40,774 nucleotides of DNA from contig CAZQFQ010000008.1 of the NCBI GenBank assembly GCA_964592725.1, positions 1-40,774 of the forward strand, read 5' to 3'. Position numbers and translations under genes: made by a program. Each line of letters starts with the position of its first letter. The first letter of the stretch is position 1. Shown here piece by piece: positions 6,861 through 12,862 of this stretch. The notes beneath the pieces were generated by a model, which searched no databases, was not told where the DNA came from, and saw only the letters and a list, made by a program, of their open reading frames with translations. This DNA is from PALSA-1336 sp964592725 (GTDB taxonomy: Bacteria > Patescibacteriota > Doudnabacteria > UBA920).

Positions 6861-8099
6861 ATGTATAAAAATTACCAACAACAATTTCAAGGCGAGCTTA
6901 AGGAAATTCGCGACAGCGGGATGTGGAAAGATGTCGGGGTGCTGGAAGGCAAGCAGGGAGCGGAGGTTGAGATGGGCGGGAAGACTTTATTGAACTTCTG
7001 CGCCAATAATTATCTTGGGTTGGCTAATTCGCACGAATTAGCCGATGCGGCAAAACAGGGGCTGGACAAATTTGGATTTGGCGAGGCATCGGTAAGATTC
7101 ATAGTGGGGACTTCGCAGATACATAAGGATCTGGAAAAAGAAATCAGCAAGTTTTTTGGAACGGAAGATGCCATAACTTACACTTCCTGCTTTGACGCAA
7201 ACACGGGTTTGTTTGAAACGATATTAAAGGAAGGCGACGCAATTTTTTCCGATGAATTAAATCACGCTTCCATTATCGACGGCGTAAGATTATGTAAGGC
7301 GGAAAGGTTTAGGTTTAAGAATTCGGATATGGATGATTTAGAAGGAAAATTAAAAGAATTTACATCGCGCGATAAAACCGCGCCTGTAGGGGAGGGTTTG
7401 AAACCCTCCCCTACGAGGGCACCACGATTGTTAATTGCCACCGACGGCGTATTCTCTATGGACGGAATTACCGCTAGAGTAAAGGACATTTGCGATTTGG
7501 CGGAAAAGTATGGCGCGTTGGTTATGGTAGACGACAGTCACGCCAGCGGGGTTTTGGGTGAGCATGGCAGGGGATCGGTTGAGGGATTAATGGATCGCGT
7601 GGACATCCTGACATCAACTTTCGGCAAAGCGCTTGGCGGAGCCGGGGGAGGATTTACAACCGGACGAAAGGAAATAATTCAGGTTCTGCATCAGCGCAGC
7701 CGTACTACACTGTTTAGCAACAGTTTGCCGCCGATGATTGCAAGTGCCGCTTTATACGTATTGCAAAATTACGATAAAAAATTTAACCGCAATCGCGAGC
7801 AACTCATCAAGAATACAAATTACTTCCGGTCAGCAACGGAAAAATTGGGTTTTAGCCTCGGCGGGGATGGCAAGCACCCCATAACTCCGGTAATGCTCGG
7901 CGAAGAGAAGCTAGCCGGGGAAATGGCCGTAAAATTATTTGAGAAAGGAATTTATGTCCGCGGGTTTACCTATCCGGTAGTGCCTAAAGGCAAAGCACGC
8001 GTGCGCGTTCAAATCAGCGCCGCGCATACTAAGCAGCAAATGGATAAAACGCTTAAGGCATTTGAAGAAGTAGGGAAAGAAATGAAAATTATCCACTAA
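6861..8099 (+). CDS. kbl: Glycine C-acetyltransferase (2-amino-3-ketobutyrate CoA ligase)
   Basis: A 412-aa PLP enzyme of the alpha-oxoamine synthase family. It cleaves 2-amino-3-ketobutyrate with CoA to glycine and acetyl-CoA, the second step after Tdh. Conserved pieces are NYLGLANSHEL near residue 50, the MVDDSHASG segment, and the PLP-lysine region TSTFGKALGGAGGG. The C-terminal VRVQISAAHTKQQMD is typical. A Shine-Dalgarno-like GAGAGGA lies 4 nt before the ATG. A 29-bp palindrome at 7386-7414 adds VGEGLKPSPTR in frame within an insertion-tolerant loop, making the protein longer than the usual ~395 aa. Confidence 0.93.
   Translation: MYKNYQQQFQGELKEIRDSGMWKDVGVLEGKQGAEVEMGGKTLLNFCANNYLGLANSHELADAAKQGLDKFGFGEASVRFIVGTSQIHKDLEKEISKFFGTEDAITYTSCFDANTGLFETILKEGDAIFSDELNHASIIDGVRLCKAERFRFKNSDMDDLEGKLKEFTSRDKTAPVGEGLKPSPTRAPRLLIATDGVFSMDGITARVKDICDLAEKYGALVMVDDSHASGVLGEHGRGSVEGLMDRVDILTSTFGKALGGAGGGFTTGRKEIIQVLHQRSRTTLFSNSLPPMIASAALYVLQNYDKKFNRNREQLIKNTNYFRSATEKLGFSLGGDGKHPITPVMLGEEKLAGEMAVKLFEKGIYVRGFTYPVVPKGKARVRVQISAAHTKQQMDKTLKAFEEVGKEMKIIH
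7386..7414. repeat. 29-bp palindromic repeat inserted in frame in kbl
   Basis: GTAGGGGAGGG-TTTGAAA-CCCTCCCCTAC, a perfect inverted repeat with a 7-nt centre. It encodes VGEGLKPSPTR together with flanking bases. An almost identical copy in the same frame lies in the EndoQ gene at 12249-12277. Confidence 0.88.
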
Positions 8100-8102
8100 T
8101 TA

Positions 8103-8168
8103 ACTAATAACACGAATCTCACGAATTTTAAATCAGCGTAATTAGTGTTCATTCGTGAATTAGTGGAA
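8103..8168. repeat. Dispersed CACGAATCTCACGAA-type repeat
   Basis: ACACGAATCTCACGAATTTT is followed by the inverse TTAGTGTTCATTCGTGAATT and AGTGG in the kbl-yvcK gap. This is a loose inverted repeat of a type frequently seen between genes in environmental bacteria. Confidence 0.5.
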
Positions 8169-8179
8169 AAAATTATTTT

Positions 8180-9193
8180 ATGAAAAATATCGTTATCATA
8201 GGCGGCGGGACGGGAACATTTACTCTGCTGGCAGGTTTAAGAAAATATCCGTCAAATAATACAGTCATCGTTTCAACGGCGGACGACGGAGGTTCCACCG
8301 GAATTTTACGCAAAGAACTCGGCGTAATGCCTCCGGGAGATATCCGCCAGTGCCTGGTGGGGCTGTCTTACACCCAGCCGGAAATGCGGGAGCTGTTTAA
8401 TTTTCGCTTCCGCGAAGGCTCGCTTTCCGGCCATAGCGCGGGGAATATTATTCTGGCGGCTCTGGAAAAGATAGCCGGAGTTGAAGGCGCCATAAATTTA
8501 GCCGGGAAAATGTTAAATGTTCGCGGCCAGGTTTTGCCTGTAACGCTAACTCCCACCATCCTTTCCGCTGTTTTGCAAAACGGCAAAAAAATTGTCGGGG
8601 AGCATCTTATAGACGATCAGGATCCTAAAGGCAAATCATCGCCAATCAAAAGCCTGCGCCTTTCCCCGGCCCGGGCAAACCCTAAAGCGATTAAAGCTTT
8701 GGAACAGGCCGATGCGATTGTCTTTGGCCCGGGTGATTTATTTACCAGTATTTTGCCGAACATTTTGGTAAAAGGGATTGCGGCGGAAATAAACAAATCC
8801 AAAGCTAAAAAAATTCTGGTCACCAATATTATGACCAAGTTCGGCCAGACTGACGGTTTTAAGGCCGGCGATTTTGTTAAAGTCCTCCGGGGTTATTTAG
8901 GAGCCCCGTCTCGACCCGGTAAGACCAAAGGTCGAGCCGAGGCGGGCAAAATTGATATCGCCATAATCAACAATAAAAAACCCCAAAGCCCAATGCTTGC
9001 GGCTTATAAGAAAGAAAAAGCCGTAATGGTTGAGCCTGACACGAAAGCATTCAACAAAACGGGAGTGCAAGTTGAATTGGCGGATTTGGTTTCCGGCGAT
9101 AATTTTAAAAAGCATTCAGGCGACAAGCTTAAACGAAGCTTTCTTCGGCACGATTCAGACAAGCTGGCAAAAATTATTTGGGGGCTGATATGA
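8180..9193 (+). CDS. YvcK/CofD-like family protein (gluconeogenesis factor)
   Basis: A 337-aa protein of the YvcK/CofD fold. The start IVIIGGGTGTFTLLAGLRKYP carries the Rossmann-like nucleotide loop. VSTADDGGSTGILRKELGV and PPGDIRQCLVGLS are family hallmarks, followed by HSAGNIILAAL and FGPGDLFTSILPNIL. Bacterial YvcK binds UDP-sugars and supports cell-wall precursor supply and cell shape, which fits the nearby glmS and GlmU-like genes. A palindromic insert at 8903-8945 adds SRPGKTKGRAEAG. The stop overlaps the next start (ATGA), so translation is probably coupled. Confidence 0.88.
   Translation: MKNIVIIGGGTGTFTLLAGLRKYPSNNTVIVSTADDGGSTGILRKELGVMPPGDIRQCLVGLSYTQPEMRELFNFRFREGSLSGHSAGNIILAALEKIAGVEGAINLAGKMLNVRGQVLPVTLTPTILSAVLQNGKKIVGEHLIDDQDPKGKSSPIKSLRLSPARANPKAIKALEQADAIVFGPGDLFTSILPNILVKGIAAEINKSKAKKILVTNIMTKFGQTDGFKAGDFVKVLRGYLGAPSRPGKTKGRAEAGKIDIAIINNKKPQSPMLAAYKKEKAVMVEPDTKAFNKTGVQVELADLVSGDNFKKHSGDKLKRSFLRHDSDKLAKIIWGLI
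8903..8945. repeat. Palindromic repeat inserted in frame in the YvcK-like gene
   Basis: CCCCGTCTCGACC (left) and GGTCGAGCCGAGGCGGG (right) form an inverted repeat around CGGTAAGACCAAA. It encodes PSRPGKTKGRAEAGK in a position where YvcK proteins normally continue directly. It is a third sequence type of in-frame element. Confidence 0.7.
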
Positions 9194-9522
9194 AAATAGT
9201 CAAACAAATTAAAAAAAATGTTTTTGGCGTGAAAATCAGCTACCGGGGAAGCCGCAAAGAAATTGGCCGCGCGTATTTGTACGTTTTAAATAACGGTCTC
9301 CATAAAAAGCCGTTTGGTTTTTTGGAAGACGTATTTGTAAATGAAAAATATCGCGGGCAGGGTTTGGGCAGTAAGCTTATTAATGCGGCGATTATTGAGG
9401 CAAAAAGACGCGGGTGTTATAAGCTGATAGCCACCAGCAGAAACAGCAAGCCCTTGTTGAGGAAATTTTATAAACGGTTCGGGCTGGAGGTTTGGGGGGC
9501 GGAGTTTAGGAAAGATCTCTGA
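9190..9522 (+). CDS. GNAT-family N-acetyltransferase
   Basis: A 110-aa single-domain acetyltransferase. The acetyl-CoA binding core is visible: LEDVFVNEKYRGQGLGSKLI (motif A, R-G-Q-G-L-G) followed by INAAIIEAKRRGCYKLIATS. The start at 9190 overlaps the upstream stop as ATGA; an earlier in-frame ATG at 9178 would lie inside the YvcK-like gene. The acceptor substrate is unknown. The next gene starts 3 bp after its stop, so the three genes form one transcript. Confidence 0.85.
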   Translation: MKIVKQIKKNVFGVKISYRGSRKEIGRAYLYVLNNGLHKKPFGFLEDVFVNEKYRGQGLGSKLINAAIIEAKRRGCYKLIATSRNSKPLLRKFYKRFGLEVWGAEFRKDL

Positions 9523-9524
9523 AT

Positions 9525-10265
9525 ATGAAAAATCAGATCGTTATTTTAGCCGGCGGCAAAGGGACAAGAATGGGTAACCCAAAAGTGCCCAAAGTTTTGG
9601 TAATGCTAAAAAACAAGCCGCTGATTTTGTATATTTTGGACGAAATTGAAAAAATCCATCAGTTGGCCAAACCCGTGGTGGTTGTTGGTTTTGGCGCGGG
9701 CAAAGTCCAGCAGGTTTTGGGCAACCAATATATTTACGCGTTTCAGGATAAACAACTGGGCACCGCCCACGCTTTAATGGCGGCGAAAAATAAAGTCAAA
9801 GCGGAAAATATTCTGGTGCTTTACGGGGATATGCCGTTTATAAAATCGGAAAGTTTAAAAGATTTGATTAAACTTCATTTGCACAGCGGCGCGAAGATTT
9901 CCATGCTCACGTCGCAAGTTGATAGTTTTAAGGGCGATAATATTTCCCTGGAGCATTACGGCAGGATTATTCGGACTCCTTTGGGCGAGCCGGCGGGAAT
10001 CGTGGAATTTAAGGACGCGACCGATATTCAGAGAAAGATTAAGGAAATTAACCCGGGTATTTATATGTTTAACACCAAGTGGCTGTGGGAGAATATAAAA
10101 AAGATAGAAAATAATAACGCGCAAAAGGAGTATTATTTAACCGACATTGTGGCTGTCGCCCTAAACCGGGGAGAAAAAATCAATTCCATTTTAGTGGATT
10201 CAAAAGAAATTTTGGGGATTAACAGCAAGGAAGAATTTGTCGTCGCCGAGAAAATTATGGAATAA
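9525..10265 (+). CDS. GlmU-type UTP--GlcNAc-1-phosphate uridylyltransferase domain protein
   Basis: A 246-aa nucleotidyltransferase. The N-terminal ILAGGKGTRMGNPKVPKVL is the NTP-binding signature (G-x-G-T-R-M, then a PK lysine). QLGTAHALMAA and YGDMPFI (metal-binding Asp) match GlmU, as do GIVEFKDAT and EINPGIYMF. Full GlmU is about 450 aa with a C-terminal left-handed beta-helix acetyltransferase. That half is absent, so this enzyme should make UDP-GlcNAc from GlcNAc-1-P only, and the acetylation must be done elsewhere. The upstream acetyltransferase is a tempting but unproven partner. Other sugar nucleotidyltransferases cannot be excluded. Confidence 0.82.
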   Translation: MKNQIVILAGGKGTRMGNPKVPKVLVMLKNKPLILYILDEIEKIHQLAKPVVVVGFGAGKVQQVLGNQYIYAFQDKQLGTAHALMAAKNKVKAENILVLYGDMPFIKSESLKDLIKLHLHSGAKISMLTSQVDSFKGDNISLEHYGRIIRTPLGEPAGIVEFKDATDIQRKIKEINPGIYMFNTKWLWENIKKIENNNAQKEYYLTDIVAVALNRGEKINSILVDSKEILGINSKEEFVVAEKIME

Positions 10266-10268
10266 AAA

Positions 10269-10306
10269 TTGTTGATAAAAAATGCGGCCGCATTTTATAT
10301 CAACAA
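10269..10306. repeat. 38-bp palindrome, TTGTTGATAAAA family
   Basis: A near-perfect palindrome (one mismatched pair) centred on GCGGCCGC, with outer arms TTGTTGATAAAA and TTATATCAACAA. It lies 3 bp after the GlmU-like stop. A perfect 38-bp relative with the same arms and a different centre is at 28235-28272. It may act as a transcription-end structure or be a mobile palindromic element. Confidence 0.8.
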
Positions 10307-10326
10307 GGCAAAATTTGTAGCCTATC

Positions 10327-10356
10327 AAAAAAGACCCCATTATTTGAGGTCTTTTA
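10327..10356 (-). terminator. Terminator of the inositol monophosphatase gene
   Basis: On the minus strand AAAGACCTC pairs with GGGGTCTTT across an AAATAAT loop, followed by TTTG. The hairpin overlaps the last codons and stop of the gene. Confidence 0.7.
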
Positions 10357-11119
10357 GTTTGTTTAAAATTTCCGTGTGAATTTTTTTATTGCTTATGACC
10401 GCACTTTTTGAGCTTATGGTAAAAGGTCTGCCCTGGAAATCTGTAATTTTTCCGCCGGCTTCCAAAATGATTGCGGCCCCCGCGGCAAAATCCCATATAA
10501 GAATTTTGGGTACAACGTAATAATCAAAAATTCCGTTACCCACAAAGCAGGTGGCCAGAACGGAGCTTGCCAATACGCGTAATTTTCTTGAAGCCACGAC
10601 TAACTTGGGATAAAGTTTAATTCCGTCTTCGGGGTCTGTCCATCCAAACGACCCTATGGCATTTTTGACATCCGTTGTGCTTGAAACTTTAATTTTTTGC
10701 CCATTCAAATAAGCTCCTTTGCCTCTTAGCGCGCTAAAGAGCATATCCGAAAGAGGATTATAAACAACCCCAATCAACGGCCCTCGCTTATCCCAAAGTG
10801 CTATGGAGATACAGCACAACGGAAGGCCTTGGATATAGTTAGTTGTCCCGTCAATTGGGTCTAATATCCAAGTATAATCAGCGAGCGTTTTTCCGCTCCA
10901 GCCCGATTCCTCGCCAAGTATCCTGTGCTCCGGAAAGGACTTGGAGATTTCTCTTTTAATCAGACTTTCAATATTTTTGTCTATTTCCGTGACCAGATTT
11001 CTGTAATTGCCGTTTTTTTTGCTAACGTGTTTTGGCTTGCCGAAGTTTTTTTTAAAAACCACCCCGGCTTTTTTTGCCGCGCCCAGGGCAACTTTGAGGT
11101 ATAATTCTTGTTGGTTCAT
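10340..11119 (-). CDS. suhB: Inositol monophosphatase family protein
   Basis: A 259-aa metal-dependent sugar phosphatase of the IMPase/SuhB family. The signatures are LVTEIDKNIE, GEESG, the metal-binding WILDPIDGTTNYIQGLP (DPIDGT) and, near the C-terminus, IWDFAAGAAIILEAGGKITD. Residues are as expected for hydrolysis of inositol-1-phosphate or related sugar phosphates. The ATG at 11119 has a TATAAT box exactly 6 nt upstream, so the mRNA is probably leaderless. An in-frame ATG at 11158 lies upstream of that promoter and is unlikely. It is divergent from endonuclease Q. Confidence 0.9.
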   Translation of the reverse strand: MNQQELYLKVALGAAKKAGVVFKKNFGKPKHVSKKNGNYRNLVTEIDKNIESLIKREISKSFPEHRILGEESGWSGKTLADYTWILDPIDGTTNYIQGLPLCCISIALWDKRGPLIGVVYNPLSDMLFSALRGKGAYLNGQKIKVSSTTDVKNAIGSFGWTDPEDGIKLYPKLVVASRKLRVLASSVLATCFVGNGIFDYYVVPKILIWDFAAGAAIILEAGGKITDFQGRPFTISSKSAVISNKKIHTEILNKLKDLK

Positions 11120-11125
11120 AGGTGA

Positions 11126-11150
11126 ATTATACAGGAAATTAGGGTATAAT
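11126..11150. promoter_or_regulatory. Divergent leaderless promoters
   Basis: The minus-strand TATAAT (11131-11126) ends 6 nt before the suhB ATG at 11119. The plus-strand TATAAT (11145-11150) ends 6 nt before the EndoQ ATG at 11157. Each start site would coincide with its start codon, leaving no room for a Shine-Dalgarno sequence. Confidence 0.75.
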
Positions 11151-11156
11151 ACCACC

Positions 11157-12503
11157 ATGAGGATAATCGCTGATTTGCAAATTCATTCCAAATACAGCCG
11201 TGCCTGCTCGCAGGAGTTAAACCCAAAGAACATTGGTCTGTGGGCCGATAAAAAGGGCATTGGGGTTATTGGAACCGGGGATTTTACGCATCCCGGGTGG
11301 CTTTCGGAGTTGAAAGAGAATTTGGAGGAGGCGAGGCCGGGGCTCTATCGCTTACGACAACACAACCTCTCCCCGACCATCCCCTCACGAGGGGAGGGAG
11401 TTCCGCGAGCGATGTTTATGCTTACCGCGGAAGTGTCGTCTATTTACAAACAGGGTGACAAAGTCCGGCGGGTGCATAATTTAATTTTTGCGCCAAATTT
11501 TGAAGCGGTTGATAAAATCATCGCGGGTTTGGAAAAGGCTGGGGCAAACCTAAAAGCAGATGGTCGGCCGATTATGGGTGTGCATTGCGGCGACTTGGTT
11601 AAGATAGTAAAATTAGCCGACGAAAACGCGGAAGTAATTCCGGCCCATGCCTGGACGCCGCACTTTGGGGTGTTTGGGTCGTTATCGGGATTTAATAGCA
11701 TAGAGGAAGCATTTGGCGACCAGTCAAAATATATCCGCGCCATTGAGACCGGTTTATCAAGCGATCCCAAAATGAACTGGCAAATTTCCGGTTTAGATAA
11801 ATATTCTTTGACCTCCAATTCCGACGCGCATTCTTTGCGGAAAATCGGCCGCGAGGCAAATGTCTTTGAAACCGCGGATGATAAATTATCGTACGCTGAA
11901 ATTATCAGCGCTTTGTACAGCAAGGATCCGGCTAGGTTTTTGTTCACCATTGAATTTTTTCCCGAGGAGGGTAAATACCATTTGGACGGCCATGCAGACT
12001 GCAAATTTTCCTGTATGCCCGGTCAAACCAAAAAATTAAAAGGGATTTGCCCGGTGTGCGGGAAAAAGTTGTTGGTGGGAGTTTTGAATCGCGTTGATGA
12101 ATTATCAGACCGCGAATTAGGTTTTACGCCTCCGCGCGCAATCCCGTATAAAAGCGTCATCCCGCTGGAAGAAATTATCGCCGAAACTTTTGGGGTGGGA
12201 ACGCAAAGCAAAAAGGTTTTGGCAATGTATGAAAAAATGGTGGCTTCTGTAGGGGAGGGTTTCAAACCCTCCCCTACAAGGGATTTACAATCGTACGATG
12301 AATTTTCCATCCTCCTTGATTTATCCAGAGAGGAAATTGAGAAATTAGGAAATAAAGAAATTGCGGAATCGATCATCCGCGTCCGCGAAGGCAAAGTAAA
12401 ACTGGAAGGCGGCTATGACGGCGTGTTTGGAAAGATTCATATATATGATGAAATCGAAAGAGATCGTTTACTCAAAAAGCCAAAGCAAACCAGTTTGTTT
12501 TAA
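11157..12503 (+). CDS. Endonuclease Q-family PHP-domain DNA repair nuclease
   Basis: A 448-aa protein of the PHP phosphoesterase group matching the endonuclease Q family, which nicks DNA 5' of deaminated bases and abasic sites. MRIIADLQIHSKYSRACSQE carries the first PHP metal ligands (D, H, H). GTGDFTHPGW, GVHCGDL, IPAHAWTPHFGVFGS and SNSDAHSL supply further His/Asp ligands. A four-cysteine zinc element (CKFSC and CPVCG) follows. The start at 11157 is set by the TATAAT 6 nt upstream; the frame is open earlier but has no support. Two palindromic repeats lie in frame (11364-11402, giving SPTIPSRGEGV; 12249-12277, giving VGEGFKPSPTR). Confidence 0.88.
   Translation: MRIIADLQIHSKYSRACSQELNPKNIGLWADKKGIGVIGTGDFTHPGWLSELKENLEEARPGLYRLRQHNLSPTIPSRGEGVPRAMFMLTAEVSSIYKQGDKVRRVHNLIFAPNFEAVDKIIAGLEKAGANLKADGRPIMGVHCGDLVKIVKLADENAEVIPAHAWTPHFGVFGSLSGFNSIEEAFGDQSKYIRAIETGLSSDPKMNWQISGLDKYSLTSNSDAHSLRKIGREANVFETADDKLSYAEIISALYSKDPARFLFTIEFFPEEGKYHLDGHADCKFSCMPGQTKKLKGICPVCGKKLLVGVLNRVDELSDRELGFTPPRAIPYKSVIPLEEIIAETFGVGTQSKKVLAMYEKMVASVGEGFKPSPTRDLQSYDEFSILLDLSREEIEKLGNKEIAESIIRVREGKVKLEGGYDGVFGKIHIYDEIERDRLLKKPKQTSLF
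11364..11402. repeat. Palindromic repeat inserted in frame in the EndoQ gene (first)
   Basis: AACCTCTCCCCGACCATCCC then CTCACGAGGGGAGGGAGTT. CCCCTC-ACGA-GGGG forms the core. It encodes NLSPTIPSRGEGVP between the PHP signature and the following strand. Confidence 0.78.
12249..12277. repeat. 29-bp palindromic repeat inserted in frame in the EndoQ gene (second)
   Basis: GTAGGGGAGGG-TTTCAAA-CCCTCCCCTAC. It differs from the kbl copy by one central base and is read in the same frame, giving VGEGFKPSPTR. Confidence 0.88.
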
Positions 12504-12516
12504 GTGAAAAAACTGC

Positions 12517-12530
12517 TATAATTATTATAA
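12517..12530 (+). promoter_or_regulatory. Promoter of the SemiSWEET-like gene
   Basis: An extended -10 TGC-TATAAT (12514-12522) and a second TATAAT-like box (about 12526) lie 25-30 bp before the ATG at 12548. The leader would be short, about 20 nt. Confidence 0.45.
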
Positions 12531-12547
12531 TGATGTAGCTAAAGAAT

Positions 12548-12811
12548 ATGATGCTAAAGACTATATTAGCCGCCCTTGCAACTTTATGCGTAGTGTCCAG
12601 CTACATTCCGCAAATAGTCAAGGGTTATAAAACAAAATCGCTTAGAGATGTTTCTTTGGCATTTTTGATTGTTATTATAATTGGCACAATATTATGGATT
12701 TGTTATGGGTTTTTAAACCAAGATTATGTATTTTTGACGGCAAATTCAGTAATTTTAATTTTTGCAATTTGTCTGACTTTGATGAAGGGCATATATGAAA
12801 AAAATAATTAA
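12548..12811 (+). CDS. SemiSWEET-like PQ-loop membrane transporter
   Basis: An 87-aa protein with three hydrophobic spans, the size of a SemiSWEET half-transporter. The PQ motif is visible in span 1 (SSYIPQIVKGYKTKSLRDVS). Family members dimerise to move small sugars across the membrane. The substrate here is unknown. The start could be the ATG at 12548 or 12551. It sits 50 bp upstream of PEP synthase on the same strand. Confidence 0.82.
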   Translation: MMLKTILAALATLCVVSSYIPQIVKGYKTKSLRDVSLAFLIVIIIGTILWICYGFLNQDYVFLTANSVILIFAICLTLMKGIYEKNN

Positions 12812-12852
12812 TAATGGGCTAAATTTCAAATAAAATCAACTAAAATTAACAT

Positions 12853-12858
12853 TATAAA
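12853..12858 (+). promoter_or_regulatory. -10 box immediately upstream of ppsA
   Basis: TATAAA ends 4 nt before the ATG at 12863. It resembles the TANNNT-N6-ATG leaderless arrangement seen elsewhere but with shorter spacing. Confidence 0.35.
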
Positions 12859-12862
12859 AGCT

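Noticed and set aside
11007..11156. N-terminal extension of endonuclease Q
   Set aside because: It is antisense to the suhB start region and upstream of the TATAAT that sits 6 nt before the family-type start at 11157.
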